A stretch of 64,000 nucleotides of DNA from Caldilineaceae bacterium (GTDB lineage Bacteria; Chloroflexota; Anaerolineae; Caldilineales; Caldilineaceae): positions 124,001-188,000 of the forward strand of contig JAJEDJ010000001.1 of NCBI GenBank assembly GCA_022821545.1. Direction: 5' to 3'. Within the stretch, counting starts at the first letter, position 1. Each line of letters opens with the position of its first letter. This document shows positions 8,767 to 17,628 of the stretch, in pieces. The position numbers were made by a program, and so were the translations under genes. The notes under the pieces were generated by a model. That model ran no database searches and had not been told where the DNA came from. It saw nothing but the letters and a program-made list of their open reading frames with translations.

Positions 8767-10059
8767 ATGACCAGCGCAAAACTGGCGATTGACGGCGGCC
8801 GGCCGCTGCGCACCCAGCCCTTCGGCCCCAAATGGATATTCGGCGACGAGGAACGCCGCCACCTCATGGAGGTTATGGACAACGCCACCGACGGCTGGCG
8901 CTCCGGCTTCAAGGTGAGGGCCTTCGCCGACGCCTTCGCCACTCTCCATGGCTCCCAGTACGCCGTCGCCACCACCACCGGCACCGGCGCCATCCACGCC
9001 GCCGTCGCCGCCGTCAACCCCGAACCCGGCGACGAAATCATCACCACCCCCACCACCGACATCGGCTCCGTTCTGGGCATTATCCTCCACAACGCCATCC
9101 CCGTTTTCGCCGACTGGGACCCGGAGACGCTCAACACCGATCCCGCCGACGTCGAGCGCCGCATTACTCCCCGCACGCGCGCCATCCTCGCCGTTCACCT
9201 CTACGGCAACCCGTGCGATATGGGGCCGATCCTGGAAATCGCCCGCGCCCATGATCTGCCGGTCATCGAGGACTGCTCACAGGCCCACCTCGCCGAATAC
9301 CGCGGCCAGCTGGTGGGCACCATCGGCGATCTCGGCTGCTTTTCGCTCGGCGGCAAAACGCTCACCACCGACCAGGGCGGCATGATCATCACCAACGACG
9401 AGCCCCTGGCGCGCCGGGCCATGGGCTTTTCCCGCAAAGGCTCGGAAATGGACAGCGCCCTCCGCAGCTCTCTGGCGCCAACCTCCTTCCGCCGCGGCGG
9501 CAACAAGGGCTACGCCTTCCTCGGCGACTTTCACCCCATGACCGATCTCCATGCGGCCGTCGGCCTCGCCCAATTCGACCGCTGGCAGGAGGCCACCCGC
9601 GTCCGCCGCATGACCGCCGCCATCCTCGACGAAGTCGTGCCCCGGCTTCCCGGTTTCAAGATCCAGAAAGTCCACCCCGAAGATCGCAGCGCCTACTACA
9701 CATACGCCTACACCGTCAATGAGTCCGAGGCCGGCGTCTCCTCCGACGACTTCGCGGAAGCCGTCCGCGCCGAGGGCATCCCCGACTGCTACGGTCCCTA
9801 CATCCAGGGCCGACCCCTCTACCGCTACCCGATCTTCGCCGAAGAGGATACCTACGGCCAGTCCCGCTACCCATTTGTAGACGAGCAGGGAAACCGCCGC
9901 ATCGACTATGGCAAAGTCCACCTGCCCCACATCGAACGCGAGCTGCCAAAGACGGGATTTATCCTGTTCCGCAACTCCTACACCGAACAGGACGCCAAAG
10001 ACATCGCCGCCGCCATGCGCAAGGTGGCCCTGCACTACGCCGAACAGGCGGCAAACTAG
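8767..10059 (+). CDS. DegT/DnrJ/EryC1/StrS-family PLP aminotransferase
   Basis: 430 aa fold-type-I PLP enzyme. Seen: the opening DGGRPLRT...FG motif, a TTTGTGA phosphate-binding turn, IEDCSQAH with Asp169 contacting the PLP nitrogen, and the Schiff-base Lys197 in SLGGKTLTTDQGG. ATG 8767 is preferred over the upstream in-frame GTG (8725) because GGAAAGGAA lies just before it and family members begin with this KLAIDGG segment. The family aminates keto-sugars; the catabolic neighbourhood (sialidase-fold gene before, SUMF-fold gene after) suggests amino- or keto-sugar interconversion. A second member is at 24980-26218. Confidence 0.85.
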   Translation: MTSAKLAIDGGRPLRTQPFGPKWIFGDEERRHLMEVMDNATDGWRSGFKVRAFADAFATLHGSQYAVATTTGTGAIHAAVAAVNPEPGDEIITTPTTDIGSVLGIILHNAIPVFADWDPETLNTDPADVERRITPRTRAILAVHLYGNPCDMGPILEIARAHDLPVIEDCSQAHLAEYRGQLVGTIGDLGCFSLGGKTLTTDQGGMIITNDEPLARRAMGFSRKGSEMDSALRSSLAPTSFRRGGNKGYAFLGDFHPMTDLHAAVGLAQFDRWQEATRVRRMTAAILDEVVPRLPGFKIQKVHPEDRSAYYTYAYTVNESEAGVSSDDFAEAVRAEGIPDCYGPYIQGRPLYRYPIFAEEDTYGQSRYPFVDEQGNRRIDYGKVHLPHIERELPKTGFILFRNSYTEQDAKDIAAAMRKVALHYAEQAAN

Positions 10060-10077
10060 AACCGAAGGGGAAAAGCC

Positions 10078-10833
10078 GTGGACAGAATTGAAAACAGGGA
10101 CGGCTCGACGCTCATTCCCATCGCGGGCGGCGATTTCCTGATGGGGACCGACCCGGCCGACGCCCAGAAAATCGCCGACGAATACGGTTGGCGCCTCACC
10201 CGCCTTCGAGATGAAAGCCCGGCACACCCGGTCCGCCTCGATCCCTACTTCATCTGCCAGTACCCGGTCACCGTCGCCCAGTACGACCGCTACCTCAAGG
10301 AGACCGGCGCGGTACCACCCCAGTGCTGGGACGACCCCCGTTTCACAGGACCCAACCAGCCGGTTATTGGCGTAGCCCACTGGGATGGGCAGGCCTACGC
10401 GGAGTGGGCCGGACTCCGGCTGCCTACCGAAGCCGAATGGGAGTTCGCCGCCCGCGGCCCTGACGGACGGCGCTGGCCCTGGGGAAACGAGTGGGACCCC
10501 AACCGCGCCAATACCCGCGAATCCGGCGTCGGCCACACCACCCCCGTTGACCGCTTCGCCGATGCCGGCAATGTCAGCCCATTCGGCGTCTGCGACATGG
10601 TCGGCAATGTCTGGGAATGGTGCCAGGACCGCTATTCCGACGACTTCTACACCTTCAGCCCGCAGGCCAACCCCATCTGCACAAAGCCTGTCGTCCACTA
10701 TGACGCCCACAATGTGCTGCGCGGCGGCTCCTGGTACAGCATCGCCGAGCGCGCCCGCTGCGCCGCCCGCTACGATCGCTTTCCCCAAATGCAACGGCGC
10801 CACGTCGGCTTCCGCTGCGCACGCGACGCCTGA
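10078..10833 (+). CDS. SUMF1/FGE-fold protein without the catalytic cysteines
   Basis: 251 aa, a single formylglycine-generating-enzyme (SUMF1/FGE-sulfatase) domain. Family marks: IPIAGGDFLMGT at the start, YPVTVAQYDRY, RLPTEAEWEFAARG, WPWGNEWD, DMVGNVWEW and the final VLRGGSW...RCAAR...VGFRCARD. In genuine aerobic FGE two copper-binding cysteines (CHxSYC) follow RGGS; here the same stretch reads WYSIAERAR and has neither. It is therefore unlikely to oxidise sulfatase cysteines, although three Cys-type sulfatases lie in the window. It may have another oxygenase-like or C-lectin-like role. GTG start, AAGGGG 8 nt upstream, 18 bp after the aminotransferase gene. Confidence 0.85.
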   Translation: MDRIENRDGSTLIPIAGGDFLMGTDPADAQKIADEYGWRLTRLRDESPAHPVRLDPYFICQYPVTVAQYDRYLKETGAVPPQCWDDPRFTGPNQPVIGVAHWDGQAYAEWAGLRLPTEAEWEFAARGPDGRRWPWGNEWDPNRANTRESGVGHTTPVDRFADAGNVSPFGVCDMVGNVWEWCQDRYSDDFYTFSPQANPICTKPVVHYDAHNVLRGGSWYSIAERARCAARYDRFPQMQRRHVGFRCARDA

Positions 10834-10896
10834 AATCCGGCCGGATGTCCTTCACACAAGAGAACGAAGATCCGCCGGGGTAAGGAGAATGTCCAA

Positions 10897-12723
10897 ATGA
10901 TAGGAGTGATCCTCAATCCGGAACAGCCTCGCAAGGGAACAGGCGACCTTCCCCCTTTTGCCGCCCCCTATATCAGCGAGATATTGCGCCATGCCGGCAT
11001 CCCCTTTTCACTGCTGCCGCAGGAGGCCCTTGCCGGCGAATCTCCCTTGCCCCGGCTTCTCATTCTGGCGCAGGACCTTGAGCTGAATTCAGAACAGAAG
11101 GCGGGCGCGGCAGAATTCGTTCACGGCGGCGGCCTTCTCATCGGCAACGCCGGAACTTCAGGCATGGACGAACTCTTCGGCGTGCAGACCGTCCGTCTCC
11201 TCGAAGAGGGCTATCTTCAGCCACCGGTCGCGGCCCACCCTGTGACCGGCAGCCTGCACCGGGAAATCCATATCTTCGGCGGCGCCATGGTCAAGGCCGT
11301 AGCCGGCAACGCCCTCGCCCAAGTCGAACCCATCCAACCTCCGCCGCAGGCAGGCGGACCCGCAGCCGATGCCGTGATTACGCACGCCGCCGGTCGCGGC
11401 CGCACACTCCTCTTCGCGCCCGACCTGATAACCTCCGTGCTCCACATCCATCAGGGCAAGCCGGTCGTCCCCATCCCCCCGCGCGAATCCTCGGGGACCC
11501 CCGCCGGCTCCATTCTCGACCCGGACCGGGATGGCGATCTGATCGAAATCGACGACATCGACGATCTCTACTACTCCGGCGGCATCCCCCTCCAGGACGG
11601 TCGAACATATTACAACCAGCGCATCATCGTCACGCCCATGGCCGACGTCCTGCGGGAACTTCTGCTGCGCGCCGTATTCCACCTTCTCAGCAGCGCCGGC
11701 GAATCCCTGCCGCTCCTCTGGTACTGGCCGCGCGGGCAGACCTCGATGGCCCACATGTCCCACGATACCGACGGCAACCGTCCTCTCCTGGGCTGGTCTC
11801 TCTTCGACCTGCTCCAGGAACTCAACGTGCCGTCGACCTGGTGTACCATGCCCGTTGCCGGCTACGACCGCTCCTTCTACAAGGCGCTAATCGAATCCAC
11901 CTCCGAAATCGCCCTCCACTACGCCACCGGCAACGCCCCGGTGCGCGAAGCCCCCCGCTGGAGCCAGATGGACTTCGACTGGCAGTACGATACGCTCTCC
12001 TACGAGACCGGTCTATCCAACATCGTCTCCAACAAGAACCACGGCATCGCCTGGCAAGGCCGCCTGGAATTCTACTACTGGTGCCAGAACAAGGGCATCC
12101 AGCTCGAACACTCACGCGGCGACAGAGGCTTCACCTTCGGCACCTCCCACCCCTGGTTCCCCATGGAGGACGACCGACCCAACGGCGATTTCCTCGACGT
12201 GCTTGCCCTGCCTTTCCTCATCCAGGACTTTACCGTCGTCTGCCCGCACGGCTTCATGCGCCCCCTCGTCGACCAGTGCCACGCCGGCTACGGCGTCGCC
12301 CACGTCCTTTACCATCCATCCCACGTCGAAGACCCGGAATGCGAGCGCTCCATCCGCGAGACGGTCGCATACGCCCGCAGCCTGGGCATGGAGTGGTGGA
12401 CCAGCGAGGAGATCAACGCCTGGGAGCGCTCCCGGCGCCGCGTATCCATCGCTCCCGCAGGAAATGGCGCATCAGACAGCGCATCAGACGGAGCGTCCGC
12501 TTCGGAAGGCGCCTACCGCATTCAATCGCCCGACAGCCTTAACGAAGCGACTCTGCTCTACCTGCTTCCCGCCAGCGGGACCGCAGCGTCATCCGCCGCG
12601 CTCGACGGCAAGGCCGTTGACGCCCCCACGGTGGAACGATACGGTCATCGCTTCGCCCAGGTCACAGCCGACCTCAACGGCGAGCACGATCTCAATATAT
12701 CCCTCGCCGGCGGGACAGACTGA
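10897..12723 (+). CDS. unknown two-part protein: glutaminase-like N-domain, deacetylase-like centre
   Basis: 608 aa, not recognised as a named family. Residues about 1-200 resemble a class-I glutamine-amidotransferase-like/trimerisation fold (a GGGLLIGN turn after a LLILAQD strand), as seen in glycosidase accessory domains. Residues about 280-520 look like a NodB-type polysaccharide deacetylase barrel: HDTD at 289-292 could supply the catalytic/metal Asp pair and EIALHY (about 337-342) the following His, with a VCPHGFMRP strand later. Then comes a low-complexity Ser/Ala/Gly linker (about 535-555) and a small beta domain. No signal peptide. ATG with AAGGAG about 9 nt upstream. It follows the SUMF-fold gene by 63 bp and precedes two sialidase-fold genes. 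Deacylation of sugars is a guess. Confidence 0.6.
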   Translation: MIGVILNPEQPRKGTGDLPPFAAPYISEILRHAGIPFSLLPQEALAGESPLPRLLILAQDLELNSEQKAGAAEFVHGGGLLIGNAGTSGMDELFGVQTVRLLEEGYLQPPVAAHPVTGSLHREIHIFGGAMVKAVAGNALAQVEPIQPPPQAGGPAADAVITHAAGRGRTLLFAPDLITSVLHIHQGKPVVPIPPRESSGTPAGSILDPDRDGDLIEIDDIDDLYYSGGIPLQDGRTYYNQRIIVTPMADVLRELLLRAVFHLLSSAGESLPLLWYWPRGQTSMAHMSHDTDGNRPLLGWSLFDLLQELNVPSTWCTMPVAGYDRSFYKALIESTSEIALHYATGNAPVREAPRWSQMDFDWQYDTLSYETGLSNIVSNKNHGIAWQGRLEFYYWCQNKGIQLEHSRGDRGFTFGTSHPWFPMEDDRPNGDFLDVLALPFLIQDFTVVCPHGFMRPLVDQCHAGYGVAHVLYHPSHVEDPECERSIRETVAYARSLGMEWWTSEEINAWERSRRRVSIAPAGNGASDSASDGASASEGAYRIQSPDSLNEATLLYLLPASGTAASSAALDGKAVDAPTVERYGHRFAQVTADLNGEHDLNISLAGGTD

Positions 12724-12756
12724 CGACGTTTCATACGTCAGACAAAGGATGGAACC

Positions 12757-13881
12757 ATGGCTGAAAATGCAGCGGACTGGATCGACAGCGCAACCGTGGA
12801 CCTGGAAGGCATAAGCGTCACGCTCTCCCAACCCAGACTGATAGGGCGGCGCAGGAGCTACTTCTGGTTCCCCAATCTCTGGACGATGCCCAACGGCGAT
12901 CTCCTCTCTACAATCGCGCCGGTGCCGGACATTCATCTCTCGGGCGTCCCTTACCTGGTGCTCTGGTCCCAGGACGGGGGCCTGTCGTGGAGCGAGCCGT
13001 TTGTCTCCTGCGATGGAGGGCAAACGCTTCTCCATCTCCACTCAGGCGACAGCATCCTCCTCCCCTATGATCTCCGTCCCCGACCGCAAGGGGTCGGCGC
13101 GCCGCACAACCACTTCCCGGCCGGGCAGCGCGTCTTCGACTATGTACCGACCGGAGTCGTGATCACCGGAATGCCCGCGCCCGTCCCTCTGGTCGTACCC
13201 GGCCTCGACGTCGCGGCCTTTTCTTTCAACGGCCAGACCCTCTGGCTGGAGGACGGCACCTACCTCGCCACCGCCTACGGCCACTTCGAAGGGGACGACC
13301 GCGACTCCATCGTGGCCGTAGAGTCCACCGACGGCACGAACTGGTCCGTGCGCTCAGTCGTCGCCGACGCCGCCTGCCCGGTGCCCGGAAGTGGAGGACC
13401 AAGCGAGTCGGCCATCTGCCGCCTGCAGGACGGACGCATCATGTGCGTCTTCCGCGTCGAAAGCAAACTGCCCTTCGGCCAGACCTGGAGCAGCGACGAA
13501 GGCCGAACCTGGACACCCGCCGTCACCATGTCGGGCCCCTTCTCCGTGCAGCCGAGCCTGGCGGTGATGGATAGTGGCGCAGTCGCTCTTTCAGGGGGCC
13601 GTCCCGGCCTCTATCTCTGGCTCAACGCGAACGGGGATGGGCAGGACTGGCGCCAAATCGACATCCTTGCCCACCACAACAGCTGCAAACCCCAGGAACA
13701 GATCCTCTATTCCGAAGATCTCTCTCGCCAGAAGACCACGGCCTACACCGAAGTGGTTGCAGTCGACGAGCGCACGCTTCTCTACATCTACGATCGCGTG
13801 CCCAATGGCTGGCGCCGCATTCCCGAAGACATGGATGATACCAACAGCGTCTGGCTGGTGAGGGCTACGGTACAGCAGTAG
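12757..13881 (+). CDS. sialidase-fold (BNR/Asp-box) protein
   Basis: 374 aa. Asp boxes SQDGGLSW and SSDEGRTW and a degenerate ESTDGTNW are seen, with LQDGRIMCVFR-type strands between them: a six-bladed propeller of the sialidase superfamily. No signal peptide. The start ATG follows AAAGGAT at 5 nt. It is more divergent than the next gene, with which it shares only the propeller pattern, and the catalytic arginines cannot be assigned by eye. Probably co-transcribed with 10897-12723 (33-bp gap). Confidence 0.7.
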   Translation: MAENAADWIDSATVDLEGISVTLSQPRLIGRRRSYFWFPNLWTMPNGDLLSTIAPVPDIHLSGVPYLVLWSQDGGLSWSEPFVSCDGGQTLLHLHSGDSILLPYDLRPRPQGVGAPHNHFPAGQRVFDYVPTGVVITGMPAPVPLVVPGLDVAAFSFNGQTLWLEDGTYLATAYGHFEGDDRDSIVAVESTDGTNWSVRSVVADAACPVPGSGGPSESAICRLQDGRIMCVFRVESKLPFGQTWSSDEGRTWTPAVTMSGPFSVQPSLAVMDSGAVALSGGRPGLYLWLNANGDGQDWRQIDILAHHNSCKPQEQILYSEDLSRQKTTAYTEVVAVDERTLLYIYDRVPNGWRRIPEDMDDTNSVWLVRATVQQ

Positions 13882-13950
13882 GGAGAATCGGGAACCCCCA
13901 AACTCCCGAGACAGCCAGCCGAACGAAAAGAGAATCCGGAGAGACAATCC

Positions 13951-15102
13951 TTGAACTCCGACCACATCCTTGACATTCGTTCACTTCCCGGTACACGCGA
14001 AACCATCGCCTACCAGGATGGCGGCCTCTTTCCCGTTCTGGCCTTGACCCGCGACGGAGATGCCGTCGCCGTGCTCCGGGGCGGCGCCGGCCACATCGGC
14101 CGCGAGGGGCGTATGGAATCAGTGCGGTCGCTCGATGGGGGCCTGACGTGGACGCAGCCTAATCTGCTTGCCGACAGTGAGGACGACGACCGCAACCCGG
14201 CCTTCGGCCTTTCATCCCAGGGAACGCTCATCCTCCTCTACCACCGCCAGCACAACTACGACGCCGACGGCAACTACCTGGGCGGCGTCCGCATTTCCGA
14301 CCGCAAACCTGTCGCCCTGATGGCAACCCGCTCCTTCGACGGCGGCCTCACCTGGGAAGAGCCATATCCACTGTCGATTGAATCCCTGCCCACCGGATCG
14401 CCTTACGGCAAAATCGTCTCGCTCGAAGACGGCACGCTGCTGGCGCCCATCTACAACAGCCAGCACTGGGCAGACGAGCAGAGCGGCCAGGATTTTGACT
14501 CATCCTACCTGGTCCGGTCCCGGGACGATGGCCTGACCTGGGGGGAACCTTCCCTGATCGGGCACCGCAAAAACGAGACCGCCCTCATCGCATTGCCCGG
14601 CGACGACCTCCTTGCCGTCTTGCGCGACGACGGCGCACAGGGACTGCACAGTACTCTTTCCCAGGACGGCGGTTTCACCTGGTCGGATCCGGTCCAAATC
14701 ACCCAAGCCCGTCAGCACCCCGCAGATCTTGTACGCCTCTCAAACGGCGACATCCTGCTCACCTACGGCAACCGCAACCCGCCGCACCGCGTCGAAGGGC
14801 GCATCAGTCGCGACGGCGGACGGTCCTGGCTCGATATCCTTCTCACATTCTCCGGCCACCTCTACGGCTACACGGAAGAGGAGTCCCGCCGCACCGATCT
14901 GGGTTATCCCTCCAGCGTCGTCCGCGGAAACGGCCAGGGCGTCACCATGTACTACTACAATCCATCGATGCGGCTTGCCGCTGATGCCCGCCAGAGCGCC
15001 GGCAACCCCCTCTATCAGCAGTTGGGCTATTGCGCCGTCGCCGTAACCTGGCGCGAAGAAGAGTTGATTGCGGCGGTCGAAGACGCGGTCAGCGGGCGCT
15101 GA
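13951..15102 (+). CDS. sialidase-fold exo-glycosidase-like protein with five Asp boxes
   Basis: 383 aa with five clear Asp boxes (SLDGGLTW, SFDGGLTW, SRDDGLTW, SQDGGFTW, SRDGGRSW), the best-formed sialidase-type propeller in the window. The sequence begins at TTG 13951, with GGAGAG about 8 nt upstream, and no signal peptide is present. Likely hydrolyses or eliminates a terminal acidic sugar inside the cell; exact specificity unknown. Last gene of the plus-strand block; it ends 18 bp from the convergent M14 gene with a strong hairpin at the junction. Confidence 0.75.
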   Translation: MNSDHILDIRSLPGTRETIAYQDGGLFPVLALTRDGDAVAVLRGGAGHIGREGRMESVRSLDGGLTWTQPNLLADSEDDDRNPAFGLSSQGTLILLYHRQHNYDADGNYLGGVRISDRKPVALMATRSFDGGLTWEEPYPLSIESLPTGSPYGKIVSLEDGTLLAPIYNSQHWADEQSGQDFDSSYLVRSRDDGLTWGEPSLIGHRKNETALIALPGDDLLAVLRDDGAQGLHSTLSQDGGFTWSDPVQITQARQHPADLVRLSNGDILLTYGNRNPPHRVEGRISRDGGRSWLDILLTFSGHLYGYTEEESRRTDLGYPSSVVRGNGQGVTMYYYNPSMRLAADARQSAGNPLYQQLGYCAVAVTWREEELIAAVEDAVSGR

Positions 15103-15120
15103 TTCAGCTCCCGCTGACCG
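15086..15120. terminator. hairpin between convergent genes (possible two-way terminator)
   Basis: CGGTCAGCGGG (15086-15096) pairs perfectly with CCCGCTGACCG (15110-15120) around a 13-nt loop that is itself nearly palindromic. It overlaps the 3' end of the plus-strand gene and abuts the minus-strand stop codon. There is no T-run on either side, so termination is inferred from position. Confidence 0.6.
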
Positions 15121-16602
15121 TCACACCCGGCTTCCCAGGTCAGTGCGGGGCGCGTCGTATGTAGTCACGACAAAGTGACGCTGAAACGAACCGACGTCGT
15201 CCTGCGGCGGGATGTTGACCTGAAGCATGGTAAAGCCGCCGGCTGTGTGCCAGCTTTCGTAGCCATCGCTTGACGAAAGGGGAAGCGGGCGTCCGTCGAG
15301 CCAAACTCTCCGAATGGTCGAACGATTCGGCAACCGCAGGCGTAACGCAAGACCCCGGCTGGCTGTCTGCAATAGCGGCCCCTCTTTCGTGCCCGCAGTC
15401 GGCTTTATCTGATCGCAGCGCAAACTTCGGAAACGGGAATGCCGCTGGCACAGGGCGCGGATGTCGGACAGGTCAATCCCCATGTCGTCCCCTCTTTGCT
15501 GGAGAAAACTGTCGATTTCCATGGAGCGCCAGCGGTCATAATCTTCAGGGTCCAGAGAGAAGGCGCTGAGGGCCATGCCCACCGGCTCATTTACCCCTCT
15601 GGCGATGACAAACTGGTTCGAATGCGCCCACAGCTGGACGCGGCTGGCGCGGCGTTCAGCCGCGCTCTGTCCATACGCCGCCACAAAGGTCTCGTCCTGT
15701 TGGAACATGGTGCGGACGGGATAACCGGCGACGGATTCAGTCCGCCACGGCTGATTGCCAAGCTCGAGCATCCTTTTGCAGCGAATCAGCCCGCTGTGGG
15801 GATGATGGACCTCCATCGTATTGGCGAGCGTATGATAACGGTGATAGGCATGGACGCAGGACGTTATGCGCCGGCCTGAGTAATACGAATGGTGGATATT
15901 GTCCGGCAGCCAGGGCAGAATTCGCTCCGCCTCCTCTTCGCCCCGGTCCTGGGGGAATCCTGCAGACTCCGCGGCCCGGTTGATCTCCTCGATGAAGAGT
16001 CGCGAGTGGCTGCGATCAAACTGACTGGTCGTCCACGAAAATCCGTTGCTCTCCCCCATGCGATACTGCCAGCCAAATTCAGTCCCGTGAAGAGAGCAGA
16101 ACAGCTCCGGCTGCATTCGGGCGAGAACCTCTGATACGGCCCGGGACTCCGGCTGCGTAGGCTCGCGATCCAGGGAGAAATCCGCATAGAGGTTTACGTC
16201 ATTCACATTGTTGAACCGCAGATCCTCCCACGAATCAGGGTTGACCACCGGCATCAGGCCGATCCGTTGCCAGCGACGGATTCCGGCGGCAGCCGGCGTA
16301 ACCAGCCAGCGAGCCAGTTCCAGTAGCGCCAGGCTGGCGCTGCGTTCCTGCCCATGCTCTTGCCCAACCATCAGGACGCGCTGTTTGTCTTCGTCGCCGA
16401 TGTCCTGGTCCGTGATGGTCAAGAGCCGGATCGGTCGTCCCTGCACCGAGTGTCCGGCCTTCTCCAGGGCAACCGAACGCGGAAACACGTCCTGTAACTC
16501 CCTGTAAAACGAATCCAGTTCCGGGAGGGACGGGTAGGAGAGCAGATCACCACTGTCCGCAGATCCTTGAGACCAAACGCGAGGCGTCCAGTTGAGATTC
16601 AC
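15121..16602 (-). CDS. M14-family zinc carboxypeptidase
   Basis: 493 aa. The M14 domain fills about 20-330; the zinc motif HxxE is seen as H83-G-Q-E86 and the third zinc His is probably in SLHGTEFGW (about 165). A C-terminal beta domain (about 400-493, with RGLALRLRLPNRS...LDG...LQVNIPP) is shared with the paralogue at 20706-22223. No signal peptide, so it should act in the cytoplasm on imported peptides or amide-linked conjugates. GTG start with GAGAGGA 6 nt upstream. It sits 12 bp downstream of importer B; together with the second M14 gene it brackets that importer, which suggests that importer B carries peptides. Confidence 0.82.
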   Translation of the reverse strand: MNLNWTPRVWSQGSADSGDLLSYPSLPELDSFYRELQDVFPRSVALEKAGHSVQGRPIRLLTITDQDIGDEDKQRVLMVGQEHGQERSASLALLELARWLVTPAAAGIRRWQRIGLMPVVNPDSWEDLRFNNVNDVNLYADFSLDREPTQPESRAVSEVLARMQPELFCSLHGTEFGWQYRMGESNGFSWTTSQFDRSHSRLFIEEINRAAESAGFPQDRGEEEAERILPWLPDNIHHSYYSGRRITSCVHAYHRYHTLANTMEVHHPHSGLIRCKRMLELGNQPWRTESVAGYPVRTMFQQDETFVAAYGQSAAERRASRVQLWAHSNQFVIARGVNEPVGMALSAFSLDPEDYDRWRSMEIDSFLQQRGDDMGIDLSDIRALCQRHSRFRSLRCDQIKPTAGTKEGPLLQTASRGLALRLRLPNRSTIRRVWLDGRPLPLSSSDGYESWHTAGGFTMLQVNIPPQDDVGSFQRHFVVTTYDAPRTDLGSRV

Positions 16603-16614
16603 GAAGCGTCCTCT

Positions 16615-17628
16615 CTATTTGCCTGACTGCCGCGGATTCAGCGCGTCGTTGAGACCGTCCCCCAGGAAGTTGATGGCCAGCGTCACGATTCCCAGCACGA
16701 TGGCCGGTATGGCGATCAGATGCGGCCACGTTCGCCAGGATGGCATCGATCTGTTGATCATGGAGCCCAAACTGGCGCCGGGCGGCTGTATGCCGATACC
16801 GAGATAGCTGAGTGAGGCCTCGAGAATCATGGCGCTGGACATGCTGAAGGTAAAACTCACTATCACAGGACCCAGGGAATTGGGAACCAGGTGCCTGAGC
16901 ATGATCTGCCTATTGGTCGCCCCTACGGAACGGGCCGCAAGTACATAGTCCTGCTCCCGCAGCGAAAGAATCTGGCCTCGAATCAGACGGGCTTCGCCGG
17001 GCCATGAGATAAGCGAGAGAGCGCTGAAGACGATCAGATAGTCCACATAGATCGTGTTCGTCAGGAATCTCCACCCCGTCTGGTCCTGCAAAGCCGCCAT
17101 CAGAGCTTCCAGCGGCTCGGCAATCGAAGCATTTATCAGTGCGGCAAAGAGTATGGTGGGGATTGTCATCACGACGTCGGCCAGGCGCATTATCGTGTTG
17201 TCTACCGCCCTGCCCGAATAGGCGCTGACGGCGCCAAGTGTCACACCAATGACAAGGGTCAGGAGAGGCACAAGAATCGATATGAGTACCGCCGTGCGCA
17301 TGGCATGCAGCAAGCGGCTGAAGTAGTCCCGGCCGACGTCGTCAGTACCCAGCCAGTGCTCTGCACTGGGAGGCATGCCAATCAGTTCAAGGTTCTGGTC
17401 CAGGTGGTCGTAGGGCGCGAGGTACGGTCCTGCAAGCGCCGCGGCATAGGTGAAGAGAACGATTATCAGGCCGATCAGGGACAGACGGTTGCGGAGCAAT
17501 CGCCTGAACGCGTCGCTCCACAGTCCTCTCCGGCCCGCTTCCGGCCTGTCGAGTTCTCTTGCAAGAAGCCCGCGTCCGGCGCCCGGCCGCGACTGCTCAG
17601 CCTCCTGCTGCGAGGGTTGGTTCGTCAC
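16615..17628 (-). CDS. ABC importer B, DppC-type permease
   Basis: 337 aa. Arg-rich cytoplasmic tail (1-45), first helix at about 48-70, EHWLGTDDVGRDYFSR, a longer than usual insert after helix 3 (about 165-200, containing LMAALQDQTGW), the EAA loop LAARSVGATNRQIMLRH and the C-terminal SYLGIGIQPPGASLG and GDGLNDALNPR motifs. Its GTG start overlaps the TGA of the upstream permease gene by 4 bp, indicating translational coupling. The same insert and architecture recur in importer D (39606-40598), so B and D permeases form a subfamily distinct from A and C. Confidence 0.9.
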   Translation of the reverse strand: MTNQPSQQEAEQSRPGAGRGLLARELDRPEAGRRGLWSDAFRRLLRNRLSLIGLIIVLFTYAAALAGPYLAPYDHLDQNLELIGMPPSAEHWLGTDDVGRDYFSRLLHAMRTAVLISILVPLLTLVIGVTLGAVSAYSGRAVDNTIMRLADVVMTIPTILFAALINASIAEPLEALMAALQDQTGWRFLTNTIYVDYLIVFSALSLISWPGEARLIRGQILSLREQDYVLAARSVGATNRQIMLRHLVPNSLGPVIVSFTFSMSSAMILEASLSYLGIGIQPPGASLGSMINRSMPSWRTWPHLIAIPAIVLGIVTLAINFLGDGLNDALNPRQSGK

